DNA of 64,000 nt from Rhizobium sp. BG4 (GTDB lineage: Bacteria; Pseudomonadota; Alphaproteobacteria; Rhizobiales; Rhizobiaceae): contig NZ_CP044127.1 of NCBI RefSeq assembly GCF_016864575.1, forward strand, positions 186,001 to 250,000. The letters run 5' to 3'. The position numbers were made by a program, and so were the translations under genes. The notes beneath the pieces were generated by a model that saw nothing but the letters and a program-made list of their open reading frames with translations, had not been told where the DNA came from and ran no database searches. This document shows, piece after piece, positions 26,489-34,369 of the stretch. Within the stretch, counting starts at the first letter, position 1. Each line of letters begins with the position of its first letter.

Positions 26489-27028
26489 ATGACCGGTAAT
26501 CGAAGTGAGTGGATCGCCGCACGTGCCTATTCTCTATGGGAGCAGGCCGGCCGGCCTTTCGGGCAGGATGATCTCCATTGGCACCAGGCGGTGCTCGAAC
26601 GCGAGCTTCTTGAGCATACCCAGGCATCGCCAGATGGTCGCGAAGTGCTTGATCGCGTGCGCGCGCCTGCCGCGATCGAGGACATGGCTGAGCGCAGTAT
26701 CCTGGTTGTCGAGGACGAAAGCCGCCTGCGCTTCGATATTGTCGACTTCCTCGACCGCGCCGGTTACCGGACGCTTGAAGCTGCCAATGCCGACGAGGCG
26801 CTGGTGCTACTCAAGACCAACCGGATCGACACCCTCTACACCGATATAGATATGCCCGGCAGTATGGATGGCCTCGGCCTGGTTGCGCGGGTCCGGTCGC
26901 AATGGCCAGCGACCCGGGTTATCGTGACCTCAGGTCTCGTGAAGCTTTCGCACGACGATGTCGAGGCCGGCGTGACTTTTGTCGCTAAGCCGACGGCGGG
27001 ACTGGAGTTGCTGAAGCTCATCGCCTGA
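26489..27028 (+). CDS. DUF2934-receiver fusion protein
   Basis: 179 residues. The first about 45 residues match DUF2934 (WIAARAYSLWEQAGRPFGQD then LHWHQAVLERE), a short domain common in small rhizobial stress proteins (also at 54217 and 61469 here). From about residue 68 there is a receiver domain: SILVVEDESRLRFDIVDF, the acceptor Asp in DTLYTDIDMPGSMDG and Lys in FVAKPTAG. There is no output domain, so DUF2934 may be the effector or docking part. An exact EcfG promoter and a degenerate GGTACG palindrome lie upstream. Confidence 0.9.
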   Translation: MTGNRSEWIAARAYSLWEQAGRPFGQDDLHWHQAVLERELLEHTQASPDGREVLDRVRAPAAIEDMAERSILVVEDESRLRFDIVDFLDRAGYRTLEAANADEALVLLKTNRIDTLYTDIDMPGSMDGLGLVARVRSQWPATRVIVTSGLVKLSHDDVEAGVTFVAKPTAGLELLKLIA

Positions 27029-27050
27029 ACTCGGTGAAGACGAAAACTGC

Positions 27051-27230
27051 CTATTTCGCTTGCTGTGGTAGTGCTGTCGCTTCAGGAATGGTTTCGCCCG
27101 CCGACTGCACGGAAGGATTCGAAGGCCTGCCAGAGAGGGTAAAGATCACGCCAGCTATCAGGCCCAGTGAAAGAAGCGCGCCGAGATAAAGAAGCATTCC
27201 CCGCACGGCGGGCTTCGAAGATTCGGACAT
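27051..27230 (-). CDS. small single-span membrane protein, 59 residues
   Basis: ATG at 27230 preceded by GGAG and an A-run; stop at 27051. Residues about 11-33 (MLLYLGALLSLGLIAGVIF) form one membrane segment; the tail is polar and Pro/Gln-rich. The N-terminus is short and basic, so N-in orientation is likely. An exact EcfG promoter lies at 27425-27449, implying a leader of about 190 bases. Convergent with the DUF2934-receiver gene. No family recognised. Confidence 0.65.
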   Translation of the reverse strand: MSESSKPAVRGMLLYLGALLSLGLIAGVIFTLSGRPSNPSVQSAGETIPEATALPQQAK

Positions 27231-27424
27231 TTTTTTTCTCCATTGAATAGACTGGCGCCTTCTGTCAGCCGGGCGCTGGTTGCGCCTATGTCACGCGCAG
27301 CGTACTGGTCAAGCGCGGCGAATGTCAGTTGCTGTTCGCTTTCGATGTGCAAGCTGTGCAAAGACGTTTTCGGCACTTTCTTGTCGCAACCGTGCATGGC
27401 CGCCACCCATCACAGTTCAAAGCT

Positions 27425-27449
27425 AACGAGATGGTGCAAGTTGGGTTCC
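27425..27449 (-). promoter_or_regulatory. EcfG/RpoE2-type promoter, exact consensus
   Basis: Minus strand GGAAC (27449-27445), 16 bases, CGTT (27428-27425). The next minus-strand gene starts at 27230, about 190 bases on. Confidence 0.6.
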
Positions 27450-27488
27450 ACGCTTCCAGACGGACCATGCGGACGAGACCGTCGATCC

Positions 27489-27504
27489 GGTACGAAACCG
27501 TACC
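27489..27504. promoter_or_regulatory. palindrome GGTACG-N4-CGTACC, copy 2
   Basis: GGTACG AAAC CGTACC in the divergent region between the 59-residue membrane protein and the receiver gene at 27594. It lies 39 bases beyond the EcfG promoter at 27425-27449. A second inverted repeat, AAACC-GTGT-GGTTT, follows at about 27527. Confidence 0.55.
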
Positions 27505-27593
27505 AACCGCCTGTTTTCAATCAAAAAACCGTGTGGTTTCGTGGTCATTTTCTAAACCCGACCTAGTTGCTGGACTAATCGTAGGAGGGATCA

Positions 27594-27953
27594 ATGCGTG
27601 TTTTGATTATCGAGGATGAGCCAATCATCGCTCTTGAGCTGGAGCGGATCGTTCGCGACGCCGGGCACGAAGTCATAGGGTCGGTTGTCACGCTGGAACA
27701 GGCTCTCGCCCACGCTCCGCGCGCCGAGGCGGCGCTTGTCGATCTCGGCCTGGCGGACGGTGCCAGCGGCTCAGCTCTTGGGCGGCGGCTTATGGACCGC
27801 TTTCATATCAAGGTCATCTTCGTGACTGGCAGCCCTAAAGAAGTGGGAAGCGGATTATCCGGCTGTATCGATATCGTTGCCAAGCCGTTCAGCGACGCGC
27901 GAATTTCTGCGAGCCTCAGAAAGGCCGCCGTTTCCGGTCCCGTTGCGGCCTAG
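27594..27953 (+). CDS. single-domain response regulator
   Basis: 119-residue receiver with no output domain. Acidic residues lie in VLIIEDEPIIALELERIV, the phosphoacceptor Asp in AEAALVDLGLADG, Thr in IFVTGSP and Lys in DIVAKPFSD. It resembles the receiver part of PhyR-type and other single-domain regulators of the general stress response, with the pattern ALVDxxLxDG shared with the proteins at 28010, 33577 and 43976. GGAGG lies before the ATG. No EcfG motif on this strand, but a GGTACG palindrome is 90-105 bases upstream. Likely a phosphate shuttle or sink in a multi-kinase network. Confidence 0.9.
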   Translation: MRVLIIEDEPIIALELERIVRDAGHEVIGSVVTLEQALAHAPRAEAALVDLGLADGASGSALGRRLMDRFHIKVIFVTGSPKEVGSGLSGCIDIVAKPFSDARISASLRKAAVSGPVAA

Positions 27954-28009
27954 CAGGCGTCATGAACCATTTGTGGTGCGGTGCGATGGTGCAAATGACT
28001 GGATTTGGA

Positions 28010-28411
28010 TCACGCGTCGAACCGAACAAGGCCTCTGGGAACGGAGGTATTAACCTTGCCGCTGCGACGATCCGCAGCATAGCGGATCGCATCGCCGAGA
28101 TCCCTGTCGGGCACCGGCTTTTGCATTACACCGATCGCGCCCGGCACGCCGCCACGTAGCGCGCCGGGGTCACTTGTCATGAACAGGACGGTGACGTTCG
28201 CATCGACGAGCGTCTTTCCGAGAATTGGTCCGGTCGGGCCATCCTCCAGGTTGACATCGACGAGCGCCAACTCCGCATCATGAGACAGCATCAGTGCCTG
28301 GTACATGTTGCTGGCGATGCCGATCGTGCGGTGTCCAAGCTCTTCGACCGTATCCTGAAGATTGAGGGCAATCAGCGGCTGGTCTTCGACAATAAGCACG
28401 TTGTAAGCCAT
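28010..28411 (-). CDS. single-domain response regulator
   Basis: 133-residue receiver: NVLIVEDQPLIALNLQDTV, acceptor Asp in AELALVDVNLEDGPTG, Thr in VLFMTSDPG, Lys in GVMQKPVPD. The tail is basic and short, with no output domain. It is the closest in layout to the receivers at 27594 and 33577, so the three probably arose by duplication. Convergent with the receiver at 27594, 56 bases between the stops. No EcfG-type motif was found in the 88 bases upstream. Confidence 0.9.
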   Translation of the reverse strand: MAYNVLIVEDQPLIALNLQDTVEELGHRTIGIASNMYQALMLSHDAELALVDVNLEDGPTGPILGKTLVDANVTVLFMTSDPGALRGGVPGAIGVMQKPVPDRDLGDAIRYAADRRSGKVNTSVPRGLVRFDA

Positions 28412-28499
28412 GTCGCACTCCCTTCAAGCACATAGGGCTCTCATCGGCTGCACAGCTACCGCGCCGACCCTGCGGCCAGCATGTCGGCGCGTCCGCCCG

Positions 28500-28796
28500 T
28501 CAATCTCGGTGCTCAGGCATCTCTTTCAGCTGATCCTTCGTCCAGGCGGTGAGGGCGTGCACGTCGCCGTCCTCGTCACGCATGAATTCAAGATCACCGA
28601 CCGGCACCGACACCGGCTTGGCGCCTATTCCAAGGAAACCACCCACATCGATGACAACGCTGGTCGCCGTGCCGCTTCCGTGAACATGATCAACCTTGCC
28701 GATCTTGTGATCGTCGGCGCCATAAACGGTAGCGCCTTCAAGAACAGCTGGTGTTAGCTCGTCGGCGGTCAGCCGGACATGATTTGCATGCTCCAT
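28500..28796 (-). CDS. PRC-barrel domain protein
   Basis: 98 residues with one PRC-barrel: LEGATVYGADDHKIGKVDHV, VVIDVGGFLGIGAKPVSVPV. The family includes a photosynthetic reaction-centre subunit domain and ribosome-maturation factors; the small stand-alone form in rhizobia is a presumed stress protein of unknown function. AAGGAG lies before the ATG at 28796. A near-consensus EcfG promoter (28826-28851) precedes it. Confidence 0.88.
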   Translation of the reverse strand: MEHANHVRLTADELTPAVLEGATVYGADDHKIGKVDHVHGSGTATSVVIDVGGFLGIGAKPVSVPVGDLEFMRDEDGDVHALTAWTKDQLKEMPEHRD

Positions 28797-28825
28797 TGTT
28801 GCATCTCCTTAAGTTGCGTTGAATG

Positions 28826-28851
28826 AACCCTTATCGCGTCGGCTTTGTTCC
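28826..28851 (-). promoter_or_regulatory. EcfG-type promoter, near consensus
   Basis: Minus strand GGAAC (28851-28847), 17 bases, GGTT (28829-28826), 30 bases before the PRC-barrel gene. Nothing recognised from 28852 to 29312. Confidence 0.48.
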
Positions 28852-29312
28852 ATGGCAAATCGAGGCAGGCTGAAAGCGGTTTTCGGCACTCATCAGGGCA
28901 ATGCGTTTTCTGCGACGTTGACCTCGGACGGTTCTTAATCCTGGGAGTGGTCCTGGCTGTTACTCAGGCGGCTGCTGGCAACAAAAGCATGTTCCGCGTG
29001 ACCTGGACCAGGCGGGCATTGTCATCGATGAAAATGGAAGGCGCAGCCCCAGCAAGGGCATATGAGGCGCAGACCAGATTATCTGAAATTCACAAGCGCC
29101 GCGTTGTCGGACCCGTCCAGAGTTGGCGCAGTGAAGGAGCGCCGCGACCATCAGCTACCTAGGTGTAGGGTGACATCACCGGCCCGCCAGACGACTGGAC
29201 AGGACCCATTTGTGATGATCTGGCCTCTCGTAAATGCTGACGGGTCAGACAAGCGGCCTTTTCCTAACGCCTGATACAGCGCCGCTGATCAACAACCGAT
29301 TAATGACAGTCC

Positions 29313-29531
29313 CTAGTCCTGCTCTCGCGTTCCAGGCGCCGCCTCGCGTTCCTCATGATCTTCGAGGTCTGATGTTACGATGAGACCGTCGGAGCGCTGA
29401 CGCACAGCCTCACGCATGGCCTTGAACTTGAACCCGTCATCGCCGCGGTCGGCTGGCTGACCTCCGGTGTTGCCGTCGATGACGCCCTCACCGTCGACGT
29501 CAAGCGAACCTTGATTTTTTGGGTCTGTCAT
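29313..29531 (-). CDS. hypothetical acidic protein, 72 residues
   Basis: ATG at 29531 with AAAGGCG upstream. It is very hydrophilic and Gly/Asp-rich (SLDVDGEGVIDGNTGGQPAD), with a short helical part (FKFKAMREAVRQRSDG), and is likely disordered. No family recognised. A possible EcfG-type promoter (AGTT variant) lies about 240 bases upstream at 29768-29792. Confidence 0.55.
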   Translation of the reverse strand: MTDPKNQGSLDVDGEGVIDGNTGGQPADRGDDGFKFKAMREAVRQRSDGLIVTSDLEDHEEREAAPGTREQD

Positions 29532-29767
29532 TGATAGCGCCTTTCAATTTATCTGCCTTGGAACCCGGGAGCCTTCTACCGCTCGATCCGGGACTGAGAC
29601 GTACAGCGGCCGGACATGGTTGTTCTCCGCGATGCGAGCTGTCTCAAACCGGTGGCCTTTGCCTATCGTGCTGACTGGCCGCTGGCCGCTCATCATCGCG
29701 GGTATCTCCGCTAGGGGCTTGAGTAAACACGTTCCTCATCACCGAGCTCGCGTTCGACCCCTGTCTT

Positions 29768-29792
29768 AACTCCGCCATCTCCTGAGGGTTCC
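29768..29792 (-). promoter_or_regulatory. EcfG-type promoter candidate
   Basis: Minus strand GGAAC (29792-29788), 16 bases, AGTT (29771-29768). It is far (240 bases) from the next minus-strand gene at 29531. Confidence 0.3.
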
Positions 29793-29842
29793 CACTTCGA
29801 TGGGCCAAATTGAAGTCACTGGCGCCGCCAGGGGACGTTCCC

Positions 29843-29868
29843 GGAACAAATCCCGCGCACCGACGGTT
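29843..29868 (+). promoter_or_regulatory. EcfG-type promoter, near consensus
   Basis: GGAAC (29843-29847), 17 bases, GGTT (29865-29868), 20 bases before the DUF6894 gene. Confidence 0.48.
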
Positions 29869-29888
29869 ATGGAAACGAGCTCCCGAGA

Positions 29889-30134
29889 ATGGTGAACATG
29901 CCCCGATTTTTCTTCAACATCCGCAACGGTGACGATTATATCGCCGATCCCGATGGCACCGAGCTCGCAGATCTCGACGCCGCGGTCGAGGAAGCCTTAA
30001 CAGGCGCTCGCGAACTCTTGAGTGAAATTGTAAGGCTCGGCAAGCTTGTCGATGGACAAAGCTTCGAGATCACCGACGAAACGGGAGCTGTCGTGCGGGT
30101 CGTGCCCTTCAAAGATGCGGTCAGGTTTTCCTGA
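29889..30134 (+). CDS. DUF6894-family protein
   Basis: 81 residues from ATG at 29889; ATG at 29898 (MPRFFFNIRNGD) is the more typical family start. The core is GDDYIADPDGTELADLDAAV, EALTGARELLSEIV, SFEITDETGAVVRVVPFKD. It is a paralogue of the DUF6894 gene at 23553. Function unknown. It follows a near-consensus EcfG site closely, suggesting a very short leader. No gene is supported between 30135 and 30553. Confidence 0.87.
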   Translation: MVNMPRFFFNIRNGDDYIADPDGTELADLDAAVEEALTGARELLSEIVRLGKLVDGQSFEITDETGAVVRVVPFKDAVRFS

Positions 30135-30553
30135 TCCTGCTCCATTCAAGCTCTTAGCGACTTTCTCAGCCTGTCTTTGATGTCTTCTCCTATCGTCGAG
30201 GCGAAGATCCAACCCAATTTAGTCAACTCGATGGTTCACGTTGTTGCCGAAGCTCAGGCTGTTGCCCTCACGGTTGTTGCTCGACATTGCAAACCGGCAG
30301 GAAAATCGGCGATAAACCGTCAAGCCCACGCCCGCTGGATTTTAAAGACACTCCATTTCCCCATGCGGCAGGACCGGGCAGGGCCGATCTGCTTCAGTCT
30401 TGAAGGGAGGTACGGAGGGAAGGCACTGCGGACCGCCGGTCGACTACGGTTTGTACGATTTCAACCAGCTGTGAGTTTTGGCCGCAAACCGCTTGTGCGC
30501 CTTGAACTTTCGCCTATCGTGGATCTTGGCGATCTGACGCCGATGAGGGGAAC

Positions 30554-30763
30554 ATGAACACCACCTGTTGGCCCAAGGCGCCTCTGGTCGAGGAGGATGT
30601 CGACTGTATCGATCGCGTCCTGCGCGGTTGGTGCGCGCGCCGTGGCTTGGCAATCACCGATGACGCGAGCAGCCTTAAGGCCCGAGAGCTCATCGGATGG
30701 TATGAGTTTGGCATTCGCAGTCCGGCCGAGCTTGCGCGTCTAATCGAAGATGACGGGCTATAG
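30554..30763 (+). CDS. hypothetical protein, 69 residues
   Basis: ATG at 30554 with GAGGGG upstream. The fold looks compact: DVDCIDRVLRGWCARRGLAI, KARELIGWYEFGIRSPAELA, ending in LIEDDGL, with a Trp- and Cys-containing N-terminus. It resembles small conserved rhizobial proteins; no named family. Convergent with the DUF1206 gene, 17 bases between stops. No EcfG motif in the promoter region. Confidence 0.6.
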   Translation: MNTTCWPKAPLVEEDVDCIDRVLRGWCARRGLAITDDASSLKARELIGWYEFGIRSPAELARLIEDDGL

Positions 30764-30780
30764 CTCATACCCTTTTTTGC

Positions 30781-31596
30781 TCAGCGAGTGCTCGGGATCG
30801 ACTTCGTCACGTCCTTAAGCGATGGGCTGCGCACGATTCGGTAGCGCGCCTCGATCAAATTGTAGATGCCGAATGCGGCCAGACCAATTGCGACTGCCGC
30901 ATAAAGGATGCCGCCGAACGGGAGGTGACGGACCCATTCAAGGGCGTCGGCCATGCTCCCCGCTTCATCAGGATTAACATGGATGCCAGCGAAAACGAAC
31001 AGCATGCCTGTGACCGCAAAGACTGCGCCACGTGCGAGCAGACCATAGATACAAATCCATGAAGCTGCAGACCGTTCGTCCAGCCTGATGTAACGTCTGA
31101 ACTTTCCGGTGACACCCTTGAGCGCGGTCATGCCCCCGCCAACAATGAAACCGACGCCGACGGCGATCGCTAGGTAGGAGCCGAATGGCTGCGACATGAT
31201 CCATCCCGCTAAGCCCTTTTCTCCAGAACCTCCACTCGTGCCGCCGACCGCAAAGGCGTGACCGAGTGCATAGGCAGCAAGACCGATATAGGTGATCGCA
31301 CTGCCAAACAGGGCTGAGCGAATGATCATTGCCTTTGCGTCGCGCCCATGCCGATCCGCATCGGCTAGGGATTGTGCGAGTCGCCATGCGACAAAGCCCA
31401 GCAATCCAATCCCGATAAGGCCGACCCACACGCGGCCAAAAGGTTGCTGCAGCAGCGTTGAGAGTGCTGATTTCGTCTCAGGAGTGCCGCCGGTGAGACC
31501 CGAAAATAGCGCCAGTCCCGCGACGAGAAGGAAGACGAGACCCCGTGCCGCATAGCCGGCTTTCGCCAGAAGCGCGAACCGGACGTGATTTTTCAT
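30781..31596 (-). CDS. DUF1206 membrane protein
   Basis: 271 residues from ATG at 31596 (AGGAG upstream); the frame continues to 31629 without a good site. Three internal repeats of about 80 residues each begin with a variant of AKAGYAARGLVFLLVAGLAL, GLAAYALGHAFAVGG or YGLLARGAVFAVTGMLFVFA, and each holds two membrane segments, the DUF1206 arrangement (six in all). Function unknown. Free-standing; a decayed sensor-kinase fragment lies upstream on the other strand. Confidence 0.9.
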   Translation of the reverse strand: MKNHVRFALLAKAGYAARGLVFLLVAGLALFSGLTGGTPETKSALSTLLQQPFGRVWVGLIGIGLLGFVAWRLAQSLADADRHGRDAKAMIIRSALFGSAITYIGLAAYALGHAFAVGGTSGGSGEKGLAGWIMSQPFGSYLAIAVGVGFIVGGGMTALKGVTGKFRRYIRLDERSAASWICIYGLLARGAVFAVTGMLFVFAGIHVNPDEAGSMADALEWVRHLPFGGILYAAVAIGLAAFGIYNLIEARYRIVRSPSLKDVTKSIPSTR

Positions 31597-31765
31597 TTTT
31601 GTTTGCTCCTGGCTTATAGATGCTGTCACGTCATAACGCGCAACGGCATCATGAGTTCGGTCTCGCTGTTTCCAACAGAGCTTCTCCGCAACGACTGAGC
31701 GTCTGGGGCTTACCGTTCGCGGTCTAAGGCCTATATCCAGGTTCTACAGAAAGCGGGAGCACCAA

Positions 31766-31927
31766 TTGAGCGACGACGACTTGCGTCAGACTTTGATCGA
31801 GGGCGGCGAGGCAGGGGCGCGAATATGTCGACAGCCCCGCTTGGCCCGATTGCTGCCTGGCCGCGCAGTCTTGGATGCCGCACTTCGCGCAACGATGCAG
31901 GCAGTTTCATCCAGACGGGATACATGA
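31766..31927 (+). pseudogene. remnant of a PAS sensor-kinase N-terminus
   Basis: TTG at 31766 with GGGAG six bases upstream starts LSDDDLRQTLIEGGEAGARI. After a frame change the same DNA encodes APLGPIAAWPRSLG, then in the first frame VLDAALRATMQAV. That order of motifs matches the start of the PAS kinase at the left edge of this window (GEAGDAIRQ, TPLGPIRAW). The kinase body is missing and the frame stops at 31927. I read it as the stump of a deleted paralogue. Confidence 0.5.
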
Positions 31928-31930
31928 TGA

Positions 31931-32143
31931 TCAGATGGCTTTTGCAAAGCGCGACCGGTAGCCCAGCCCTTTTTTCGTCAGCTTGAACCGCGCAGCTTTA
32001 ACGTCGTCGTTCCATTGGACGAGGCCCAGTTCGACAGCTCGCAGGCCGGTTTTCAGCCCAACGCCACTCGGCGGCGAGATGTACTCTGTCTGGTTCAATC
32101 CTTCCAATAGAATCAGAAGCCTGGCATTTTTTATCGGTGGCAT
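31931..32143 (-). CDS. hypothetical protein, 70 residues
   Basis: ATG at 32143; GGAG lies about 13 bases upstream, rather far. The product (LLILLEGLNQTEYISPPSGV, GLKTGLRAVELGLVQW, FKLTKKGLGYRSRFAKAI) looks like a small winged-helix or RNA-binding fold with a basic end, but no family is recognised. A terminator at 32225-32258 separates it from the membrane-protein gene upstream, so it needs its own promoter, which I could not see. Confidence 0.5.
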   Translation of the reverse strand: MPPIKNARLLILLEGLNQTEYISPPSGVGLKTGLRAVELGLVQWNDDVKAARFKLTKKGLGYRSRFAKAI

Positions 32144-32224
32144 GATAGCACGACAACTCCGCCTTGCATGCGCCTATGCTACACCAAGATGAGACGACGG
32201 AGGGTGTCTGTACGTTTGATAACA

Positions 32225-32258
32225 AAAAGCCGGCAGCGCGTGAGCGCTGCCGGCTTTT
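32225..32258 (-). terminator. strong rho-independent terminator
   Basis: 15-bp perfect stem AAAAGCCGGCAGCGC / GCGCTGCCGGCTTTT with a GTGA loop, just after the stop of the 304-residue membrane protein. T-runs on both strands, so it could act bidirectionally. Confidence 0.88.
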
Positions 32259-32268
32259 CAATGCGCAC

Positions 32269-33183
32269 TCAGACGAGAGGGCCGCGCGTCGTGCGCACTA
32301 AATCCTCTTCTTCGTCACGCTGGCGGCCACCAAGTGCGGCGGCAGCCGATGCGATGAAGGCGCCGACTAGCAGCGAAATCGTTCCCACAAGAGCGGTTGT
32401 TGCCGCGCTCTTTCGCGCTTTGTCGAGGGCAGCCTGCGCGGCAACCTTTGCATCTTCGATCTCTTTGAGCACCGTATCAACCCGGTTGCGCGCATCCTGT
32501 TCGGACAAGCCGGTACGTGCGGCAACGAGGCTTGCGATATAGGCCTTGTCGTTATCGGAAACCGATCCCTTCGCGGCGCTCTGCATCAAGATGCGCGAGA
32601 TTTCCGCTGTCGCCGCCGCGTTGTCCTCTTTTGCCCTGGCACCGGCCTCGGCCGGGCGAAGAAGGGCATCAGTGAAATAACCCGTCGACAGATCGCTGGT
32701 GGATGCGGCGGATGCTGCAGGCGCGGCCGCCGCGATCCCGGCGCCGGTCGCGACAGAACCGGCTGCGCTTGCGCCAGCGCCCGCAAGCGATGCGAGAGAT
32801 GAAGCAAGGAATCCAGCAACGAAGATCGTCGCCAGTGCCCAACTGAGGAAGCCGTGCGCTGTATCGCGGAAGAAGACCTCGTCGGTATGGACCACAGCCC
32901 ACTTCGTACGCAGGCGCCCCGTTAGATATCCGCCAAGGGCCGAAGAGAGCCACTGCACGACGACCAGCCAGATCGCTGCGGAAATCCCAACGGTCGCGGC
33001 CGAGCTGCTCTCGCCCGACCACGGAGATACCATGGTCAGGCCCATCCCTGTACCGAGCAGAAGAAGCATCAGCGTCACGCCGATTGACGCGACCGTCCCA
33101 CCGATAATTGGACCCCAGGAGATCGCTGATTTTGCCGATTCGACCGGAACGAGCCCGGTGCCGGTTTCGGAGCCAAGAGCCAT
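32269..33183 (-). CDS. membrane protein, 304 residues, unknown function
   Basis: Four or five hydrophobic segments: GGTVASIGVTLMLLLLGTGM, IWLVVVQWLSSALGGYL, FLSWALATIFVAGFLASSLA and a C-terminal LVGTISLLVGAFIASAAAAL. Between about 190 and 270 is a soluble helical stretch (DARNRVDTVLKEIEDAKVAA). Similar proteins occur next to the same tiny membrane ORF in rhizobia to my memory, but I cannot name a characterised family. It is nine bases downstream of that 25-residue ORF, so both are probably one transcript from the EcfG-type site at 33307-33331. The strong terminator follows. Confidence 0.85.
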   Translation of the reverse strand: MALGSETGTGLVPVESAKSAISWGPIIGGTVASIGVTLMLLLLGTGMGLTMVSPWSGESSSAATVGISAAIWLVVVQWLSSALGGYLTGRLRTKWAVVHTDEVFFRDTAHGFLSWALATIFVAGFLASSLASLAGAGASAAGSVATGAGIAAAAPAASAASTSDLSTGYFTDALLRPAEAGARAKEDNAAATAEISRILMQSAAKGSVSDNDKAYIASLVAARTGLSEQDARNRVDTVLKEIEDAKVAAQAALDKARKSAATTALVGTISLLVGAFIASAAAALGGRQRDEEEDLVRTTRGPLV

Positions 33184-33192
33184 GAGCCGCTC

Positions 33193-33270
33193 CTATCGCA
33201 TGAACAGTACGAGAAGAATGACGATTGGCAGGGGGATCCCAAGCAACCAAAGCAATAGTCCACGACCCAT
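33193..33270 (-). CDS. 25-residue hydrophobic peptide
   Basis: ATG at 33270 with a perfect AGGAGG upstream, stop at 33193. The peptide MGRGLLLWLLGIPLPIVILL plus VLFMR is one membrane segment with a basic residue at each end. The strong ribosome site, the tight spacing (nine bases) to the 304-residue membrane protein and the EcfG-type promoter upstream argue that it is translated. It could be a membrane microprotein or a leader coupling translation of the next gene. Confidence 0.6.
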   Translation of the reverse strand: MGRGLLLWLLGIPLPIVILLVLFMR

Positions 33271-33306
33271 TTTAAAACCTCCTGAAAGAATGACTAACGG
33301 GGTCGT

Positions 33307-33331
33307 AACTTCGCAAAGCGTTGTTTGTTCC
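33307..33331 (-). promoter_or_regulatory. EcfG-type promoter, near consensus
   Basis: Minus strand GGAAC (33331-33327), 16 bases, AGTT (33310-33307), 37 bases before the 25-residue peptide. Confidence 0.42.
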
Positions 33332-33521
33332 AACCGCGACTTGGAAGATCACAGTTCAAGGTTACGTCAGACAAGCGCCAGCCCACAGTTGAATGCCGAG
33401 TGGGGGCCAAAAGCGCGCCATTGCCGCCCTCGTGCCGCTAACGGTCGGGATCTGCGGGCGTCGTCAACCAATTAACAATATAACGGACATCCCCTTCGAC
33501 CGCTGAAATCGCTCATGAGCT

Positions 33522-33547
33522 GGAACTAAAGTATCCGGCTTAACGTT
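33522..33547 (+). promoter_or_regulatory. EcfG/RpoE2-type promoter, exact consensus
   Basis: GGAAC (33522-33526), 17 bases, CGTT (33544-33547), 29 bases before the receiver gene at 33577. Confidence 0.7.
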
Positions 33548-33576
33548 AATGTGCGATCTTAAAAGGGCGCACTTTC

Positions 33577-33966
33577 ATGAACGTTATGATCGTCGAAGAC
33601 GAAATCATCCTTGCTTTGAACCTCGAAGACGACGTCCACTATGCCGGACATCGCTCCGTCGGGTTTGCTGCATCATATGATGATGCTCTCGCGCTCGCTC
33701 CAAAGGCGGATGTCGCTTTCGTCGATGTTCGGCTGCGTGACGGGGTAGAGGGTCCCAAAATTGCCCGCCGCCTCATCGACGAGTTCGGCGTGAATGTCGT
33801 GTTTCTGACCGGCAATCCCGAAGCTGTTGAGGGATTTCGCGGCTCGCTTGGTGTACTCGCCAAACCCGTTCGAAACGACGATGTGGCCGCAGTGTTGCGC
33901 TATATCAGTGCCAAAACTCAAGGTGAGGACATTCCTGCACCGCAGCGGCTCACAATGGCAGCCTGA
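33577..33966 (+). CDS. single-domain response regulator
   Basis: 129-residue receiver: NVMIVEDEIILALNLEDDVH, acceptor Asp in DVAFVDVRLRDGVEG, Thr in VVFLTGNPE, Lys in GVLAKPVRN, and a short tail without output domain. It is closest to the receivers at 27594 and 28010. The exact EcfG promoter upstream makes it a likely general-stress-response member. The stop is four bases before the DUF4112 gene, so the two are an operon. Confidence 0.92.
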   Translation: MNVMIVEDEIILALNLEDDVHYAGHRSVGFAASYDDALALAPKADVAFVDVRLRDGVEGPKIARRLIDEFGVNVVFLTGNPEAVEGFRGSLGVLAKPVRNDDVAAVLRYISAKTQGEDIPAPQRLTMAA

Positions 33967-33970
33967 GCCG

Positions 33971-34348
33971 ATGAGTTTTAGGCGCAACTCGGGGCCGACG
34001 CCAGCAGAGGAAGTGCGGATCCGTCGTGCAATGCGCCTCGCAAACCTCATGGACACCGCTGTTGGCATTCCTGGCCTTGGGATAAGGTTCGGCGCCGATG
34101 CGATACTCGGTCTGATCCCGGGCATTGGCGATATTGCCGGATCGCTGGTTGGGCTGGTGATCATCAACGAGGCGCGACAGCTAGGCCTTCCGCGCGAAAA
34201 GCTCGTCAAAATGCTTGTCAATCTCGGGCTTGATGCGGCGTCGGGCACCATCCCGATTGCAGGCGACTTCTTCGATGTCTATTTCAAATCCCACCGGCGT
34301 AACGCCCGCATCATCCTCGACCATTTCGGGATCGACCGACAGTCCTGA
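33971..34348 (+). CDS. DUF4112 protein
   Basis: 125 residues from ATG at 33971. The core is RLANLMDTAVGIPGLGIRFG, then ILGLIPGIGDIAGSLVGLVI and GTIPIAGDFFDVYFKSHRRN, the DUF4112 pattern with one or two membrane segments in the Gly-rich part. Function unknown. It starts four bases after the receiver gene without a strong ribosome site of its own, so translation is probably coupled. Convergent with the Cache kinase gene at 34370. Confidence 0.88.
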   Translation: MSFRRNSGPTPAEEVRIRRAMRLANLMDTAVGIPGLGIRFGADAILGLIPGIGDIAGSLVGLVIINEARQLGLPREKLVKMLVNLGLDAASGTIPIAGDFFDVYFKSHRRNARIILDHFGIDRQS

Positions 34349-34369
34349 CGATGACGCTGCGCGTCGCCG

